Positions 16,901 to 25,628 of a stretch of DNA of 64,000 nucleotides are shown one piece after another. Position 1 is the first letter of the stretch, and every line of letters begins with the position of its first letter. The translations under genes were made by a program, and so were the position numbers. The DNA lies in assembly GCF_030053135.1 (NCBI RefSeq), contig NZ_CP125653.1:434001-498000 (forward strand), read 5' to 3'. Source of the DNA: Rhizobium sp. BT04. GTDB taxonomy: Bacteria > Pseudomonadota > Alphaproteobacteria > Rhizobiales > Rhizobiaceae. The notes beneath the pieces are model-generated. The model did not search any database. It was not told the origin of the DNA and saw only the letters and a list, made by a program, of their open reading frames with translations.

Positions 16901-17800
16901 TCATCCCATCTCCCGCGTGCTCACCGTCAGAAAATCGATGAAGGTGCGGACCTTGGCCGAGAGATATTTGCGGCTCGGATATACGGCGTAAAGTGTGCTG
17001 TTGAAGCCGAGCAGAATGGCCGGAAGTACGATCTCCAGCCGGCCGGCTTCGATATCCTGCTCGGCCATCCATTTTGGCAGGAAGGCGAGGCCCATCCCCC
17101 GCAGGGCCGCCAGATGCATAATTGTCTCATTGTCGCTCAGCATCACGGTGCGGAAGGTGATCTTGTGTGGTCCGTCCGGACCTTCCAGCGACATGCTTTC
17201 CCCGAAGTTGACGCCGGAGTAGCGAAGCAGTGCGTGGCCGTTGAGTTCGGCGACGTTCTGCGGGCGCCCGGTTCGCTCGAGATAGTCAGGCGAACCCATG
17301 AGACGGAACTGGACATTCGTCAGCGGGCGGGCGACGAGGCCCGGATCGAGCCGGTCTTCCGACGTTGCCCGCAGCGCAAGATCGAAACCTTCGTCAACCA
17401 GATTCACCAGCCGGCCGCTGAGATCCAAGTCCAGGCAGACGTCGGGGTAGCGCCGGTTATAGGCTGCCAGCATGTCGGTAAAACAGCCGGTTGCCGCCCA
17501 AACCGGCGCACTCAATTTCAAGGTACCACGGGGAGCCACCGTGACATTGCCGATGGCGTCTTCCACCTCGTCCAGCCGTTCGAGCATCTCCCTGGTCTGG
17601 TTGAAATAAAGCCGCCCCGTCTCCGTCAGGCTGACATGGCGGCTGGTTCGGTTGAGCAGCCGTGTCCCCAGCCGGTTCTCGAGCCGCATCACATGCTTGC
17701 TCGCCATGGCCGGCGAAACGCCAAGGCGGTCGGCGGCAGAGGTGAAGCTTTTCAGTTCGGCGACGGTGCAGAACACCCGCAGGCTCGTCAACGTGTCCAT
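16901..17800 (-). CDS. LysR-family transcriptional regulator
   Basis: A 299-residue LysR protein of the CrgA/DntR-like group. The N-terminal winged helix (LTSLRVFCTVAELKSF, SPAMASKHVMRLENRLGTRLLNRTSR) is followed by the inducer domain. It is divergent from the LigB-type dioxygenase module, with 136 bases between, so it most likely regulates that module. Regulators of this type next to DODA, DoxX and quinone-reductase genes often respond to electrophiles or quinones; that role is inferred here. Confidence 0.9.
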   Translation of the reverse strand: MDTLTSLRVFCTVAELKSFTSAADRLGVSPAMASKHVMRLENRLGTRLLNRTSRHVSLTETGRLYFNQTREMLERLDEVEDAIGNVTVAPRGTLKLSAPVWAATGCFTDMLAAYNRRYPDVCLDLDLSGRLVNLVDEGFDLALRATSEDRLDPGLVARPLTNVQFRLMGSPDYLERTGRPQNVAELNGHALLRYSGVNFGESMSLEGPDGPHKITFRTVMLSDNETIMHLAALRGMGLAFLPKWMAEQDIEAGRLEIVLPAILLGFNSTLYAVYPSRKYLSAKVRTFIDFLTVSTREMG

Positions 17801-17841
17801 CGATCATCAACATCCAGGAAACAGTTCTTCAATATCCGCCA

Positions 17842-17853
17842 CATTGATCAATG
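17842..17853. promoter_or_regulatory. Palindrome in the LysR/dioxygenase promoter region
   Basis: CATTGATCAATG is a perfect 12-bp palindrome 41 bases upstream of the LysR start and about 84 bases before the dioxygenase start. It is a plausible LysR recognition core. Confidence 0.45.
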
Positions 17854-17936
17854 ATGGAGAAAAATCAAAGTCTTCCGCAACAACACCCATCGAAGCCCGC
17901 CGACGCTCGCGGCAATGATGCGAAAGGACGATTGCT

Positions 17937-18785
17937 GTGACAGACTCTCGACTCCCGACCTATTTCATCAGCCATGGCGGTGGCCCCTGGCCCTACATGA
18001 CCGGCGAATTCCGCCGCAACTTCGACGTGCTCGAACAGTCGCTGGTCGACATGCGCGCCGAACTCGGCGGCGCGCCGAAGGCGATCCTCGTCGTCTCGGG
18101 TCACTGGGAAGAGGAGGGTTTTGCCATATCGTCGGGCGTCAAGCCCGGCATGGTCTACGACTATCATGGCTTTCCGGAACACCTCTATCACATCACCTAC
18201 AATGCCCCGGGTTCGCCTGATCTGGCAAACCGCGTGCAGCAGCTGCTTCGCACGGGCGGCATCGAAGCGGCGCTTGATCCGACGCGCGGTTATGATCACG
18301 GCACGTTCAGCATCATGAAGCCGCTCTATCCGGAAGAGAACATTCCTGTCGTGCAGCTTTCGCTGGATGCGGGTTACGATCCGGCGCTGCACATCAGGGT
18401 CGGCCGGGCGCTGGCGCCCTTGCGTGACGAGGGCGTGCTGATCATCGGCAGCGGTCTCAGTTATCACAACCTTTCGGCCATGCGCGGCACGGGCGGATAC
18501 GAGCCGTCCCGCCGCTTCGACGCCTGGCTTCAGGAAACGCTGGTCCACGCGCCCTCCGACAAGCGCACCGAGCGGCTGATCGAGTGGCAGCAGGCGCCGG
18601 CTGCCCGGGCGGCGCATCCGCGCGAAGACCACCTCATTCCGCTGATGGTGGTGGTCGGCGCCGCCGAGAACGAAGCCGGTGCCACCACCTATCACCAGAA
18701 GGACTTCGCCGGCGGGGTTACCGCATCGAGCTTCCGTTTCGGCCGCGTCCCCTCAACCCCTCAATCACATGGAGACGCGCAATGA
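17937..18785 (+). CDS. LigB/DODA-type extradiol dioxygenase
   Basis: A 282-residue class III extradiol ring-cleavage dioxygenase-like protein, close to YgiD-type 4,5-DOPA dioxygenase. Likely metal-binding His residues occur in FISHGGG (His13), SGHWEEEG, YDHGTFS and LSYHNL. It begins at GTG 17937 after AAAGGA. It is the first gene of a module with a glutaredoxin-like protein, DoxX and a quinone reductase, and the last bases overlap the next start. A role in handling catechols or quinones is likely; the true substrate is unknown. Confidence 0.85.
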   Translation: MTDSRLPTYFISHGGGPWPYMTGEFRRNFDVLEQSLVDMRAELGGAPKAILVVSGHWEEEGFAISSGVKPGMVYDYHGFPEHLYHITYNAPGSPDLANRVQQLLRTGGIEAALDPTRGYDHGTFSIMKPLYPEENIPVVQLSLDAGYDPALHIRVGRALAPLRDEGVLIIGSGLSYHNLSAMRGTGGYEPSRRFDAWLQETLVHAPSDKRTERLIEWQQAPAARAAHPREDHLIPLMVVVGAAENEAGATTYHQKDFAGGVTASSFRFGRVPSTPQSHGDAQ

Positions 18786-19162
18786 CCAGCGAAACCTTCA
18801 AGCCGATCGTCTACCTCAAGGAAAACTGCCCCTTCTGTCTCAAGGTTCGCCTCTTTCTTCTGGAATCGGGGCTGGCCTCGGACGTGGAAAGCCGCGACTT
18901 CACTCCTGGAACCGAGCAGGAGGAGAAGATCCGGGCGGAGCTTTCGCCGCATCTCGACAAGGTGAGCTTTCCCTCGGCGCAGCTCGAGCCCGGCCGCTAC
19001 ATTGCTGAATCCGATGATATCGTTGCATTTTTCGCGGCGAAGGCCGGCCGCGATCCGGCAGGCATGACGGTTTACCGGAACTATGTCGATGGTGTCTTCG
19101 CCATGTCGATGAAGCTCTGGAAAGAAAACCAGGAACTCAAGAAGGCGGCCTCCGCCGCCTGA
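18782..19162 (+). CDS. Glutaredoxin/GST N-terminal-like protein
   Basis: A 126-residue thioredoxin-fold protein. CPFC (Cys16 and Cys19) lies after a beta strand, as in glutaredoxin, and the remaining sequence (PSAQLEPGRYIAESDDIVAFF) resembles the N-terminal domain of glutathione S-transferase. The start overlaps the dioxygenase stop (ATGA), so translation is coupled. It may reduce or conjugate products formed by the neighbouring enzymes, by inference. Confidence 0.8.
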   Translation: MTSETFKPIVYLKENCPFCLKVRLFLLESGLASDVESRDFTPGTEQEEKIRAELSPHLDKVSFPSAQLEPGRYIAESDDIVAFFAAKAGRDPAGMTVYRNYVDGVFAMSMKLWKENQELKKAASAA

Positions 19163-19191
19163 TCTCCCATCAACCTCTTTGGAGAAACTCG

Positions 19192-19590
19192 ATGATCAAT
19201 ACCGGCAAATGGACGCCGTACGTCCTTGCACTTCTGCGCATCATAACGGCCTTACTCTTCCTCGAACACGCGACCATGAAGTTTCTGCAGTTTCCGGGTC
19301 CGATTCAAGGGGTACCCTATCCGCTGCCCGCCATCCTGCTGGTAGCAGGAGCGATCGAAGTGATCACCTCAGCTCTGATGCTCGTCGGATTTCAAACGCG
19401 CATCGCGGCATTCATCGCTTCGGGCGAAATGGCTGCCGCCTATTTCATGGGCCACACGCCGTATGGTTTCTGGCCCTCGCTGAACATGGGCGAGCCCGCC
19501 ATCCTGTTCTGCTTCATCTTCCTCTACATCGCCTTTGCCGGCGGCGGAGCCTGGACGCTCGACAATGCGCGGCGTTCCGCCACGGCCTGA
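19192..19590 (+). CDS. DoxX family membrane protein
   Basis: A 132-residue protein with four hydrophobic segments and DoxX landmarks (LRIITALLFLEHATMKFLQFP, GAIEVITSALMLVGFQTRIAAF, SGEMAAAYFMGH, NMGEPAILFCFIFLYIAFAGGG). DoxX proteins are found with thiol and quinone redox functions. TTTGGAG lies upstream of the ATG. It is third in the dioxygenase module. Confidence 0.88.
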   Translation: MINTGKWTPYVLALLRIITALLFLEHATMKFLQFPGPIQGVPYPLPAILLVAGAIEVITSALMLVGFQTRIAAFIASGEMAAAYFMGHTPYGFWPSLNMGEPAILFCFIFLYIAFAGGGAWTLDNARRSATA

Positions 19591-19679
19591 GACGGCACCA
19601 TCCGGAAATCGCCCATGCCTGGCTGTCGAGCGGCAGCCGGGCACAGGCACAAACGAGACGAAAATTCTGGAGACCTGCA

Positions 19680-20582
19680 ATGCAAGCGGCACTTCTCAAA
19701 TCCTACGGTGATGTCGATCAGTTCGAAATCGCGGATCTTCCGGCACCGAAGCCCGGACCGGGCGAAGTCCTGATCAACATCGCGGCATCCGCCGTCAATC
19801 CTTTCGATCTCATCCTCCGCCAGGGCTTCATGGCCCAGTATATTCCGCTTCCGCTGCCGGCAGTGCTCGGCGGTGACGCCGCCGGCACCATCTCGGCACT
19901 CGGCGAAGGCGTGACCGGTTTTGCGGTCGGCGACCGGGTTGTCGCCGATTTTGCCGCAAACGGCAAAGGCGCCCATGCAGAGTATGGTGTCGTTCCCGCC
20001 ACATCGATCGCAAGGCTGCCCGCTGCCCTCAGCTTCGAGCAGGGCGCCTCGCTGGTCAAGGCAGGTCTGGCCGGCCGGCAGACCGTCGAAGCGCTCGGCG
20101 TCAAGGCTGGCGACCGGGTTCTCGTTTCCGGCGGTCTCGGCACGGTCGGACGGTCCGCCATCCAATACCTCAAGCAGGTCGGCGCAAAGCCGGTTGCCGG
20201 GGTCCGGCCCGAGCGGCTGAACGAAGGCCGGGAGCTGGCGGGCGAGGCGCTCGACATCACGGTTCCCGCCGCAAGCCCGAGCTTCGACTATGCGATCAGC
20301 ACGGCCGGGCCGGTTGCCGGCAACCTCATCACTCACGTCCGCGACGGTGGCACGGTTGCAAGCATCGTTCCGGTGCCGGACGGCGCCAATGCCGGAAGCC
20401 GGATTATCATCCGCGAACTCTACCATCGCACCGACGCGACCATGCTCGACGCCGTTCTGGCATCCGCCGCCAGCGGTGAATTGGTAATCCCGATTTCACA
20501 CACCTTCACGCTGGAGCAGATCGGCCTTGCCCAGAGCGCGGTTGCGGCAGGTGCTCCGGGGAAGGTCGTTCTCAAACACTGA
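19680..20582 (+). CDS. NADPH:quinone reductase-like MDR oxidoreductase
   Basis: A 300-residue zinc-independent medium-chain dehydrogenase/reductase. The N-terminus MQAALLKSYGDVDQFEI, the AVNPFDLILRQG motif and GGDAAGTI are of the quinone-oxidoreductase group, and VLVSGGLGTVGRSAIQ is its nucleotide-binding loop. ATG 19680 is chosen since the longer open frame upstream lies over doxX. It ends the module and is followed by a large hairpin. Reduction of quinones or enones with NADPH is likely. Confidence 0.87.
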   Translation: MQAALLKSYGDVDQFEIADLPAPKPGPGEVLINIAASAVNPFDLILRQGFMAQYIPLPLPAVLGGDAAGTISALGEGVTGFAVGDRVVADFAANGKGAHAEYGVVPATSIARLPAALSFEQGASLVKAGLAGRQTVEALGVKAGDRVLVSGGLGTVGRSAIQYLKQVGAKPVAGVRPERLNEGRELAGEALDITVPAASPSFDYAISTAGPVAGNLITHVRDGGTVASIVPVPDGANAGSRIIIRELYHRTDATMLDAVLASAASGELVIPISHTFTLEQIGLAQSAVAAGAPGKVVLKH

Positions 20583-20610
20583 GAGACAAAGACGCGGCCA
20601 GGCGTCACAC

Positions 20611-20656
20611 GGACGACAGCACCGGCATGAGGTTCTTCATGCCGGTGCTGCCGTCC
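20611..20656 (+). terminator. Large hairpin ending the dioxygenase module
   Basis: CAGCACCGGCATGA pairs perfectly with TCATGCCGGTGCTG around a 6-base loop, and a further GGACG/CGTCC extension follows after one mismatch. A T-rich stretch (GCAGTTTTCTG) comes slightly later. It probably terminates the operon. Confidence 0.65.
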
Positions 20657-20826
20657 GCTTATGCAGTTTTCTGTTCCGTTGCTCCCCAAAGGCGGATTTT
20701 GCGTACCGCCGCTGTCGATTTTTGCATCCTCCGATCGTCATGCCAACGATGTGCTAGAATTCCCTTTGCGGCTTCGGCACGTTCTTGGCGCGTCAGAGAC
20801 GCGCGGCAATAGAAGGAGGATATGTC

Positions 20827-21528
20827 ATGGATAACAGGCATCTGGTCCCCGCCGCCGTGCTGGCGGCAAAGAATGGCGTAAAATTTCCCAATGAGAGCAA
20901 GGAATATCGCATCGCTCGCGATGCGCTGCTCGCCGAAGAGATCGAATTGCGCCGCCATATCGAGCGGGTGGCGAAACAGCGCCGGGCGCTGCCGCCGGGC
21001 GGGGAGGTGACTAAGGACTATCGCTTCGAAGGCGCCGGCGGGCCGATATCGCTGACCGAGCTCTTCGCCGACAAGGATACGCTGATCGTCTACAGCTATA
21101 TGTTCGGCCCGGAACGCGAGCGACCGTGCCCGATGTGCACCTCGCTGCTGTCGGCCTGGGATGGCGAGGTGCCCGACATCCAGCAGCGCGCCGCCCTTGC
21201 CGTCGTCGCGCTGTCGCCGATCGGCAGGCTGCTCGCCTTCAAGAAGGAGCGCGGCTGGCACCACCTGCCGCTCTATTCCGACACGACAGGCGATTACAGC
21301 CGCGACTACCACGCCATCGGCAGAGGCGGCGGCGATGACGCCGCCTATAATGTCTTCACGCGCCGCGACGGCACCATCCGCCATTTCTGGAGTCAGGAAA
21401 TGGGCGATGTGACCTCCGATCCCGGCGAGGATCCGCGCGGCGCCCCCGACCTGATGCCGCTCTGGACCGTGATCGACACGACGCCGGAAGGCCGGGCGCC
21501 GGACTGGTATCCGAAGCTGTCTTATTGA
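20827..21528 (+). CDS. DUF899 family thioredoxin-like protein
   Basis: A 233-residue protein of the DUF899 family. Landmarks include TKDYRFEGAGGP near residue 65, YMFGPERERPCPMCTSLLSAWDG with a CPMC pair, and the C-terminal LMPLWTVIDTTPEGR. The family has a thioredoxin-like fold with a CxxC motif and no firmly known reaction. ATG 20827 has GAAGGAGG upstream. It stands alone between the preceding hairpin and a convergent J-domain gene. Confidence 0.85.
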   Translation: MDNRHLVPAAVLAAKNGVKFPNESKEYRIARDALLAEEIELRRHIERVAKQRRALPPGGEVTKDYRFEGAGGPISLTELFADKDTLIVYSYMFGPERERPCPMCTSLLSAWDGEVPDIQQRAALAVVALSPIGRLLAFKKERGWHHLPLYSDTTGDYSRDYHAIGRGGGDDAAYNVFTRRDGTIRHFWSQEMGDVTSDPGEDPRGAPDLMPLWTVIDTTPEGRAPDWYPKLSY

Positions 21529-21555
21529 AGCTGCCCTATCAAGCCGGCCGCTCCG

Positions 21556-22185
21556 TCAGCCGGTGGAGCGGTTTCTCGACGCCTCGACCCATTCGATATT
21601 GGCGACCGCGGCCTCCGGCAGCGGCGGCGGATCGATGTCGTAGACATAGCCGCTCAGCATGTCGGCGGCGCGTTCCGCCGCCTTGATCTTTGCCTCGGTT
21701 TCCGCGACCGCCTTGGAAATCGCTTCGATGCGGGCGCGGAACATGTGGGCGAGCACATCGCGGCCGGACTGTTTTTCGAGCCGCTCCAGATGCAGGCCGA
21801 TGCGCGAGGCGTGGCGCTCCAGCTCGCTCTTGCTGAACCGCGCCTTGCGCAGTTCTTCGGAGAGACTGTCCTGCATGACGGCGACGGGATCGAAACTTCC
21901 GGGCGCGCGCTCGTCGAGCACCGCGTCGGTGACGAGCTTCTCGATCAGCACGAGCGCCTGCAACTCGGCGGCATCGGCGAATTCGACATCGTAGCCGGTA
22001 TCGTCGAACACCTTGCGCCGGACCGGATCGAGAAGCAGCGCATAGGCTTTCTGAAGATTGTCGAAGGCTTGCGAATCGCCGCCCGAATCGGGATGGGCAA
22101 CCTTCGCCAGGCGCCGATAGGCGGCCTTCAGCTGGGCCTCGTCCGCATCGCGTTCAACGCCGAGAATATCGTAGGGATCCGTCAC
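21556..22185 (-). CDS. J-domain (DnaJ-like) protein
   Basis: A 209-residue protein. The N-terminal J domain (about residues 1-65) contains the HPD motif in AKVAHPDSGG and the usual ending KVFDDTGYD. It should stimulate an Hsp70 partner. The rest is helical and charged, with no Gly/Phe or zinc-finger region, so it is a type III J protein. GTG 22185 with GGAGCAG upstream is the likely start; GTG 22209 is the alternative. It is not linked to dnaK here. Confidence 0.85.
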   Translation of the reverse strand: MTDPYDILGVERDADEAQLKAAYRRLAKVAHPDSGGDSQAFDNLQKAYALLLDPVRRKVFDDTGYDVEFADAAELQALVLIEKLVTDAVLDERAPGSFDPVAVMQDSLSEELRKARFSKSELERHASRIGLHLERLEKQSGRDVLAHMFRARIEAISKAVAETEAKIKAAERAADMLSGYVYDIDPPPLPEAAVANIEWVEASRNRSTG

Positions 22186-22359
22186 GCCTGCTCCATTGCT
22201 ACCCGGCACGTCCGGACAGTCTAGGTCTTCTTCTGCATCAGCAAGGCAAAGTTTAGACCGAAAGCAGGAATGACGTCCATGGCCGGAATTCGCAATCGTC
22301 GCTGCGAAAGCCTAAGCTATCTTTTGATTGTTGAATTTTTTCAAGAAGTTGCGCGAAGA

Positions 22360-22935
22360 TCAGGGTGTGGTGATCGAGACGAGATAACATCTGGCTTCGC
22401 CGTCGATCTCAACTGCGGTTCCTGCTGCATCCGTCATCAGCAACGCATCGCCGGCCGATAGCGCGCCGCTTTCGTCGTCCTTCCGGAACGACAATGCGCC
22501 GCGGTGGCAAAGCAGCAGGCAGGTCGACGACGCCAGCGGCACGGACTTGCCGCCATCGATGTCGATGCGGATCAGCGTGTGGGCGAGGCCGTCACGCCGC
22601 GTCATGACGTTGAGATCGGTGATCGCGCCGTCCTGGAGCCTGGCGGCGACCGGGATATCAGCCGGGAAGGCGAGGGGATCGCCTGCCGTCGTCAGCAGCA
22701 CCGGCGCGCTGCCTTCGATATCGAGCACCATGCCGTTGCCGTCGAGGATCGCCAGCGTCCGGTCGATGCCCGGAAAGATCGAAAACGCCCCGTCGGTTGC
22801 AACGGTCGCCATGCTGACGCGCCAGTCGAAACCGGCAAGGCCGGCATCCTCCGGCGAAACGGCGATTTCCACCGTTTCGCCGCCGCCGTTTTTCCACGGC
22901 ATGCGCTTGTGATCACCGGCGCGCAGGATCCTCAC
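22360..22935 (-). CDS. hutD: HutD family protein
   Basis: A 191-residue cupin-like HutD protein. Typical blocks are MPWKNGGGETVEIAVSP, FDWRVSMATVATDGAFSIFPGIDR and LNVMTRR. HutD is not an enzyme of the core pathway; work in Pseudomonas suggests it buffers pathway output by binding an intermediate. It begins at GTG 22935, six bases after the hutU stop, and is last of the minus-strand hut operon. Confidence 0.9.
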   Translation of the reverse strand: MRILRAGDHKRMPWKNGGGETVEIAVSPEDAGLAGFDWRVSMATVATDGAFSIFPGIDRTLAILDGNGMVLDIEGSAPVLLTTAGDPLAFPADIPVAARLQDGAITDLNVMTRRDGLAHTLIRIDIDGGKSVPLASSTCLLLCHRGALSFRKDDESGALSAGDALLMTDAAGTAVEIDGEARCYLVSITTP

Positions 22936-22940
22936 CGGGT

Positions 22941-24614
22941 TCAGTTCCCGAGAATGCCGGGCAGGCGCAGGCCCTTTTCCCGGGCGCAGTCCAGCGCGAT
23001 GTCATAGCCGGCATCGGCGTGGCGCATGACGCCGGTCGCGGGGTCGTTCCACAGCACCCGTTCGAGCCGCTTTGCCGCATCATCCGTGCCATCGGCGCAG
23101 ATGACGACGCCGGAGTGCTGGGAGAAGCCCATGCCGACACCGCCGCCATGATGCAGCGACACCCAGGTGGCGCCCGAGGCGGTGTTGAGCAGGGCATTCA
23201 GGAGCGGCCAGTCGGAGACGGCATCGGAGCCGTCCTTCATCGCTTCGGTTTCGCGGTTCGGCGAGGCGACGGAGCCCGAGTCGAGATGGTCGCGGCCGAT
23301 GACGATCGGCGCGGAAAGCTCGCCGTTCCTGACCATTTCATTGAAGGCCAGAGCGAGGCGGTGACGGTCGCCGAGGCCGACCCAGCAGATGCGCGCCGGC
23401 AGGCCCTGGAAGGCGATCCGCTCCCTGGCCATGTCGAGCCAGTTGTGCAGGTGGGTATTCCCAGGCGTCAGCTCCCGCACCTTGGCATCGGTCTTGTAGA
23501 TATCCTCCGGGTCGCCGGAAAGGGCGGCCCAGCGGAAGGGGCCGATGCCGCGGCAAAACAGCGGGCGGATATAGGCCGGCACGAAGCCCGGGAAAGCAAA
23601 GGCGTTTTCCAGGCCTTCTTCCTTGGCGACCTGGCGGATGTTGTTGCCGTAGTCGAGTGTCGGAATGCCGGCATTCCAGAAGGCGATCATCGCTTCGACA
23701 TGTTCGCGCATCGAGGCACGCGCCGCTTTTTCCACAGCCTTCGGATCGCTTTCCCGCTTGGCCTTCCACTCGGCCATTGTCCAGCCCTTCGGCAGGTAGC
23801 CGTTGATCGGGTCATGCGCCGAGGTCTGGTCGGTGACCATGTCGGGGCGGATGCCACGGCGGACCATTTCCGGCAGGATTTCGGCGGCATTGCCGAGCAG
23901 GCCGACGGATTTCGCTTCGCCAGCCTTGGTCCAGCGGTCGATCATCGCAAGCGCTTCGTCGAGCGTCTCGGCCTTGGCGTCGAGATAGCGGGTGCGCAGG
24001 CGGAAATCGATCGAGTCGGGATTGCATTCGACGGCGAGGCAGCAGGCGCCGGCCATGACGGCGGCGAGCGGCTGGGCGCCGCCCATGCCGCCGAGGCCGC
24101 CGGTCAGGATCCATTTGCCCTTGAGATTGCCGCCATAATGCTGGCGGCCGGCCTCGACGAAGGTTTCGTAGGTGCCCTGAACGATGCCCTGCGTGCCGAT
24201 ATAGATCCACGAGCCGGCCGTCATCTGGCCGTACATGGCAAGGCCCTTCTTATCCAGCTCGTTGAAATGATCCCAGGTCGCCCAGTGCGGCACGAGGTTG
24301 GAATTGGCGATCAGCACCCGCGGCGCATCCTTGTGGGTGCGGAAAACGCCGACCGGCTTGCCGGATTGGACGAGCAGCGTTTCCTCTTCCGTCAGTGTCT
24401 TCAGCGTCGCGACGATGCGGTCGAAATCCTCCCAGGTGCGGGCGGCGCGGCCGATGCCGCCGTAAACGACGAGCTCGTTCGGATTTTCGGCGACGTCGGG
24501 ATCGAGATTGTTCATCAGCATGCGTAGCGGCGCTTCGGTCATCCAGCTCTTGGCATTGAGTTCATTGCCGCGGGGCGCGCGGATTTCCCGGATGTTATGG
24601 CGCGGATTGTTCAT
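22941..24614 (-). CDS. hutU: Urocanate hydratase
   Basis: A 557-residue urocanase, the usual length. It uses tightly bound NAD+ as an electrophile to hydrate urocanate to imidazolone propionate. Family blocks include [34 protein letters not shown] and [14 protein letters not shown] for dinucleotide binding, with the conserved catalytic Cys region [16 protein letters not shown] 24614 follows GGGGAA. Second step of the hut pathway. Confidence 0.96.
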   Translation of the reverse strand: MNNPRHNIREIRAPRGNELNAKSWMTEAPLRMLMNNLDPDVAENPNELVVYGGIGRAARTWEDFDRIVATLKTLTEEETLLVQSGKPVGVFRTHKDAPRVLIANSNLVPHWATWDHFNELDKKGLAMYGQMTAGSWIYIGTQGIVQGTYETFVEAGRQHYGGNLKGKWILTGGLGGMGGAQPLAAVMAGACCLAVECNPDSIDFRLRTRYLDAKAETLDEALAMIDRWTKAGEAKSVGLLGNAAEILPEMVRRGIRPDMVTDQTSAHDPINGYLPKGWTMAEWKAKRESDPKAVEKAARASMREHVEAMIAFWNAGIPTLDYGNNIRQVAKEEGLENAFAFPGFVPAYIRPLFCRGIGPFRWAALSGDPEDIYKTDAKVRELTPGNTHLHNWLDMARERIAFQGLPARICWVGLGDRHRLALAFNEMVRNGELSAPIVIGRDHLDSGSVASPNRETEAMKDGSDAVSDWPLLNALLNTASGATWVSLHHGGGVGMGFSQHSGVVICADGTDDAAKRLERVLWNDPATGVMRHADAGYDIALDCAREKGLRLPGILGN

Positions 24615-24644
24615 GGCAGTTCCCCTGTTCTCAGGTTTCAATCT

Positions 24645-25448
24645 TCAGCGTTTCAGGCCCGGTGCGATCTGCTCGATGCGCACCAGAATGTCTTTGAGAT
24701 GGACGCGAAGCCTGTCCGCCTTGGTGGCGTCATAGGCGAAGGGCGGTGCCTCGGTCTGCAGATGGGTCGATTGTGCAAGCTCCATCTGGATCGCGTGCAC
24801 GCCAGTGTCGGGCCGACCATAGTGGCGTGTCGTCCAGCCGCCCTTGAAGCGGCCGTTGAGCACGCTGTCGTACCCTTCGGCGGCTTCGACGACGGTCAGC
24901 GTCGCCTGCGCGATGGCGCTGTCGCAGGTCTTGCCCATATCGGTGCCGATATTGAAATCCGGCAGCTTGCCCTCGAACAGGAAAGGAATATGCGAGCGGA
25001 TCGAGTGGCAATCGTAAAGGATTGCGACGCCATGGATTGCTCTGACGCGCTCGATCTCGGCGGCAAGGGCGGCATGATAGGGCGCATGAAAATCCCGCAG
25101 CCGCGCCGCTATATCGGCCTCGCCGGGCGCCTGCCCATCCTTCCAGATCGCCTTGCCGTCGAAGTCTGTTTCGGGAACGAGGCCGGTGGTGTTCTGCCCG
25201 GGATAGAGGCTCACTCCCGCCGGATCGCGGTTGGCGTCGATCACGTAGCGATGGAAGGTGGCGCGCACCGTCGTGACGCTGTCAAGCAAGCCGTCATAGA
25301 GGTGGTGGATGTGCCAGTCGGTATCGGCGAGGATCCTGCCATTGTCGTTGAGGCGGTCGGCGATCTCGAACGGCACCTCGGTGCCGGTGTGGGGGAAGCC
25401 GAGGATGACGGGGGAGGTGCCCTGACGGATTTCGTATGGTGTGGTCAT
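24645..25448 (-). CDS. hutG: N-formylglutamate deformylase
   Basis: A 267-residue FGase family enzyme that hydrolyses N-formylglutamate to glutamate and formate. Candidate metal and active-site residues are in GFPHTGTEVP, DTDWHIHHLYDG and YDCHSIRS, and Glu in the QMELAQ segment. It pairs with HutF in the five-step route. ATG 25448 is favoured. A pair of repeats separates it from hutH upstream. Confidence 0.93.
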   Translation of the reverse strand: MTTPYEIRQGTSPVILGFPHTGTEVPFEIADRLNDNGRILADTDWHIHHLYDGLLDSVTTVRATFHRYVIDANRDPAGVSLYPGQNTTGLVPETDFDGKAIWKDGQAPGEADIAARLRDFHAPYHAALAAEIERVRAIHGVAILYDCHSIRSHIPFLFEGKLPDFNIGTDMGKTCDSAIAQATLTVVEAAEGYDSVLNGRFKGGWTTRHYGRPDTGVHAIQMELAQSTHLQTEAPPFAYDATKADRLRVHLKDILVRIEQIAPGLKR

Positions 25449-25453
25449 TAAAA

Positions 25454-25490
25454 CCCCTCCCCAGCCCCTCCCCACAGGGGGGAGGGGTTA
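25454..25490. repeat. C-rich palindromic repeat, left copy
   Basis: CCCCTCCCCAGCCCCTCCCC, then ACA and GGGGGGAGGGGTTAA. This unit folds on itself and matches the inverted copy at 25569-25607. It resembles C-rich intergenic repeats common in Rhizobiales. Confidence 0.7.
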
Positions 25491-25568
25491 AGCTGTGGCA
25501 CCGTCTCGCAAAACAACAAGCCGGCCGCATATGCCGCGCTTAAGAGTGAATGCGGCGAGGGCCGCACG

Positions 25569-25607
25569 TTAAGCCCCTCCCCCTTGTGGGGAGGGGTTGG
25601 GGAGGGG
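25569..25607. repeat. C-rich palindromic repeat, right (inverted) copy
   Basis: Its reverse complement reads CCCCTCCCCAACCCCTCCCC, then ACAAGGGGGAGGGGCTTAA, nearly identical to the left copy. About 78 bases lie between the two, giving a mobile-element-like inverted pair between hutG and hutH. Confidence 0.7.
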
Positions 25608-25628
25608 ACTTTCTTCATCGCGATCATT

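Noticed and set aside
19179..19679. N-terminal extension of the quinone-reductase frame upstream to 19179
   Set aside because: The extension overlaps doxX in another frame. Family homology begins at MQAALLKSYG, position 19680.
23019..24527. Plus-strand frame of 502 codons opposite hutU
   Set aside because: Shadow of a highly conserved urocanase gene.
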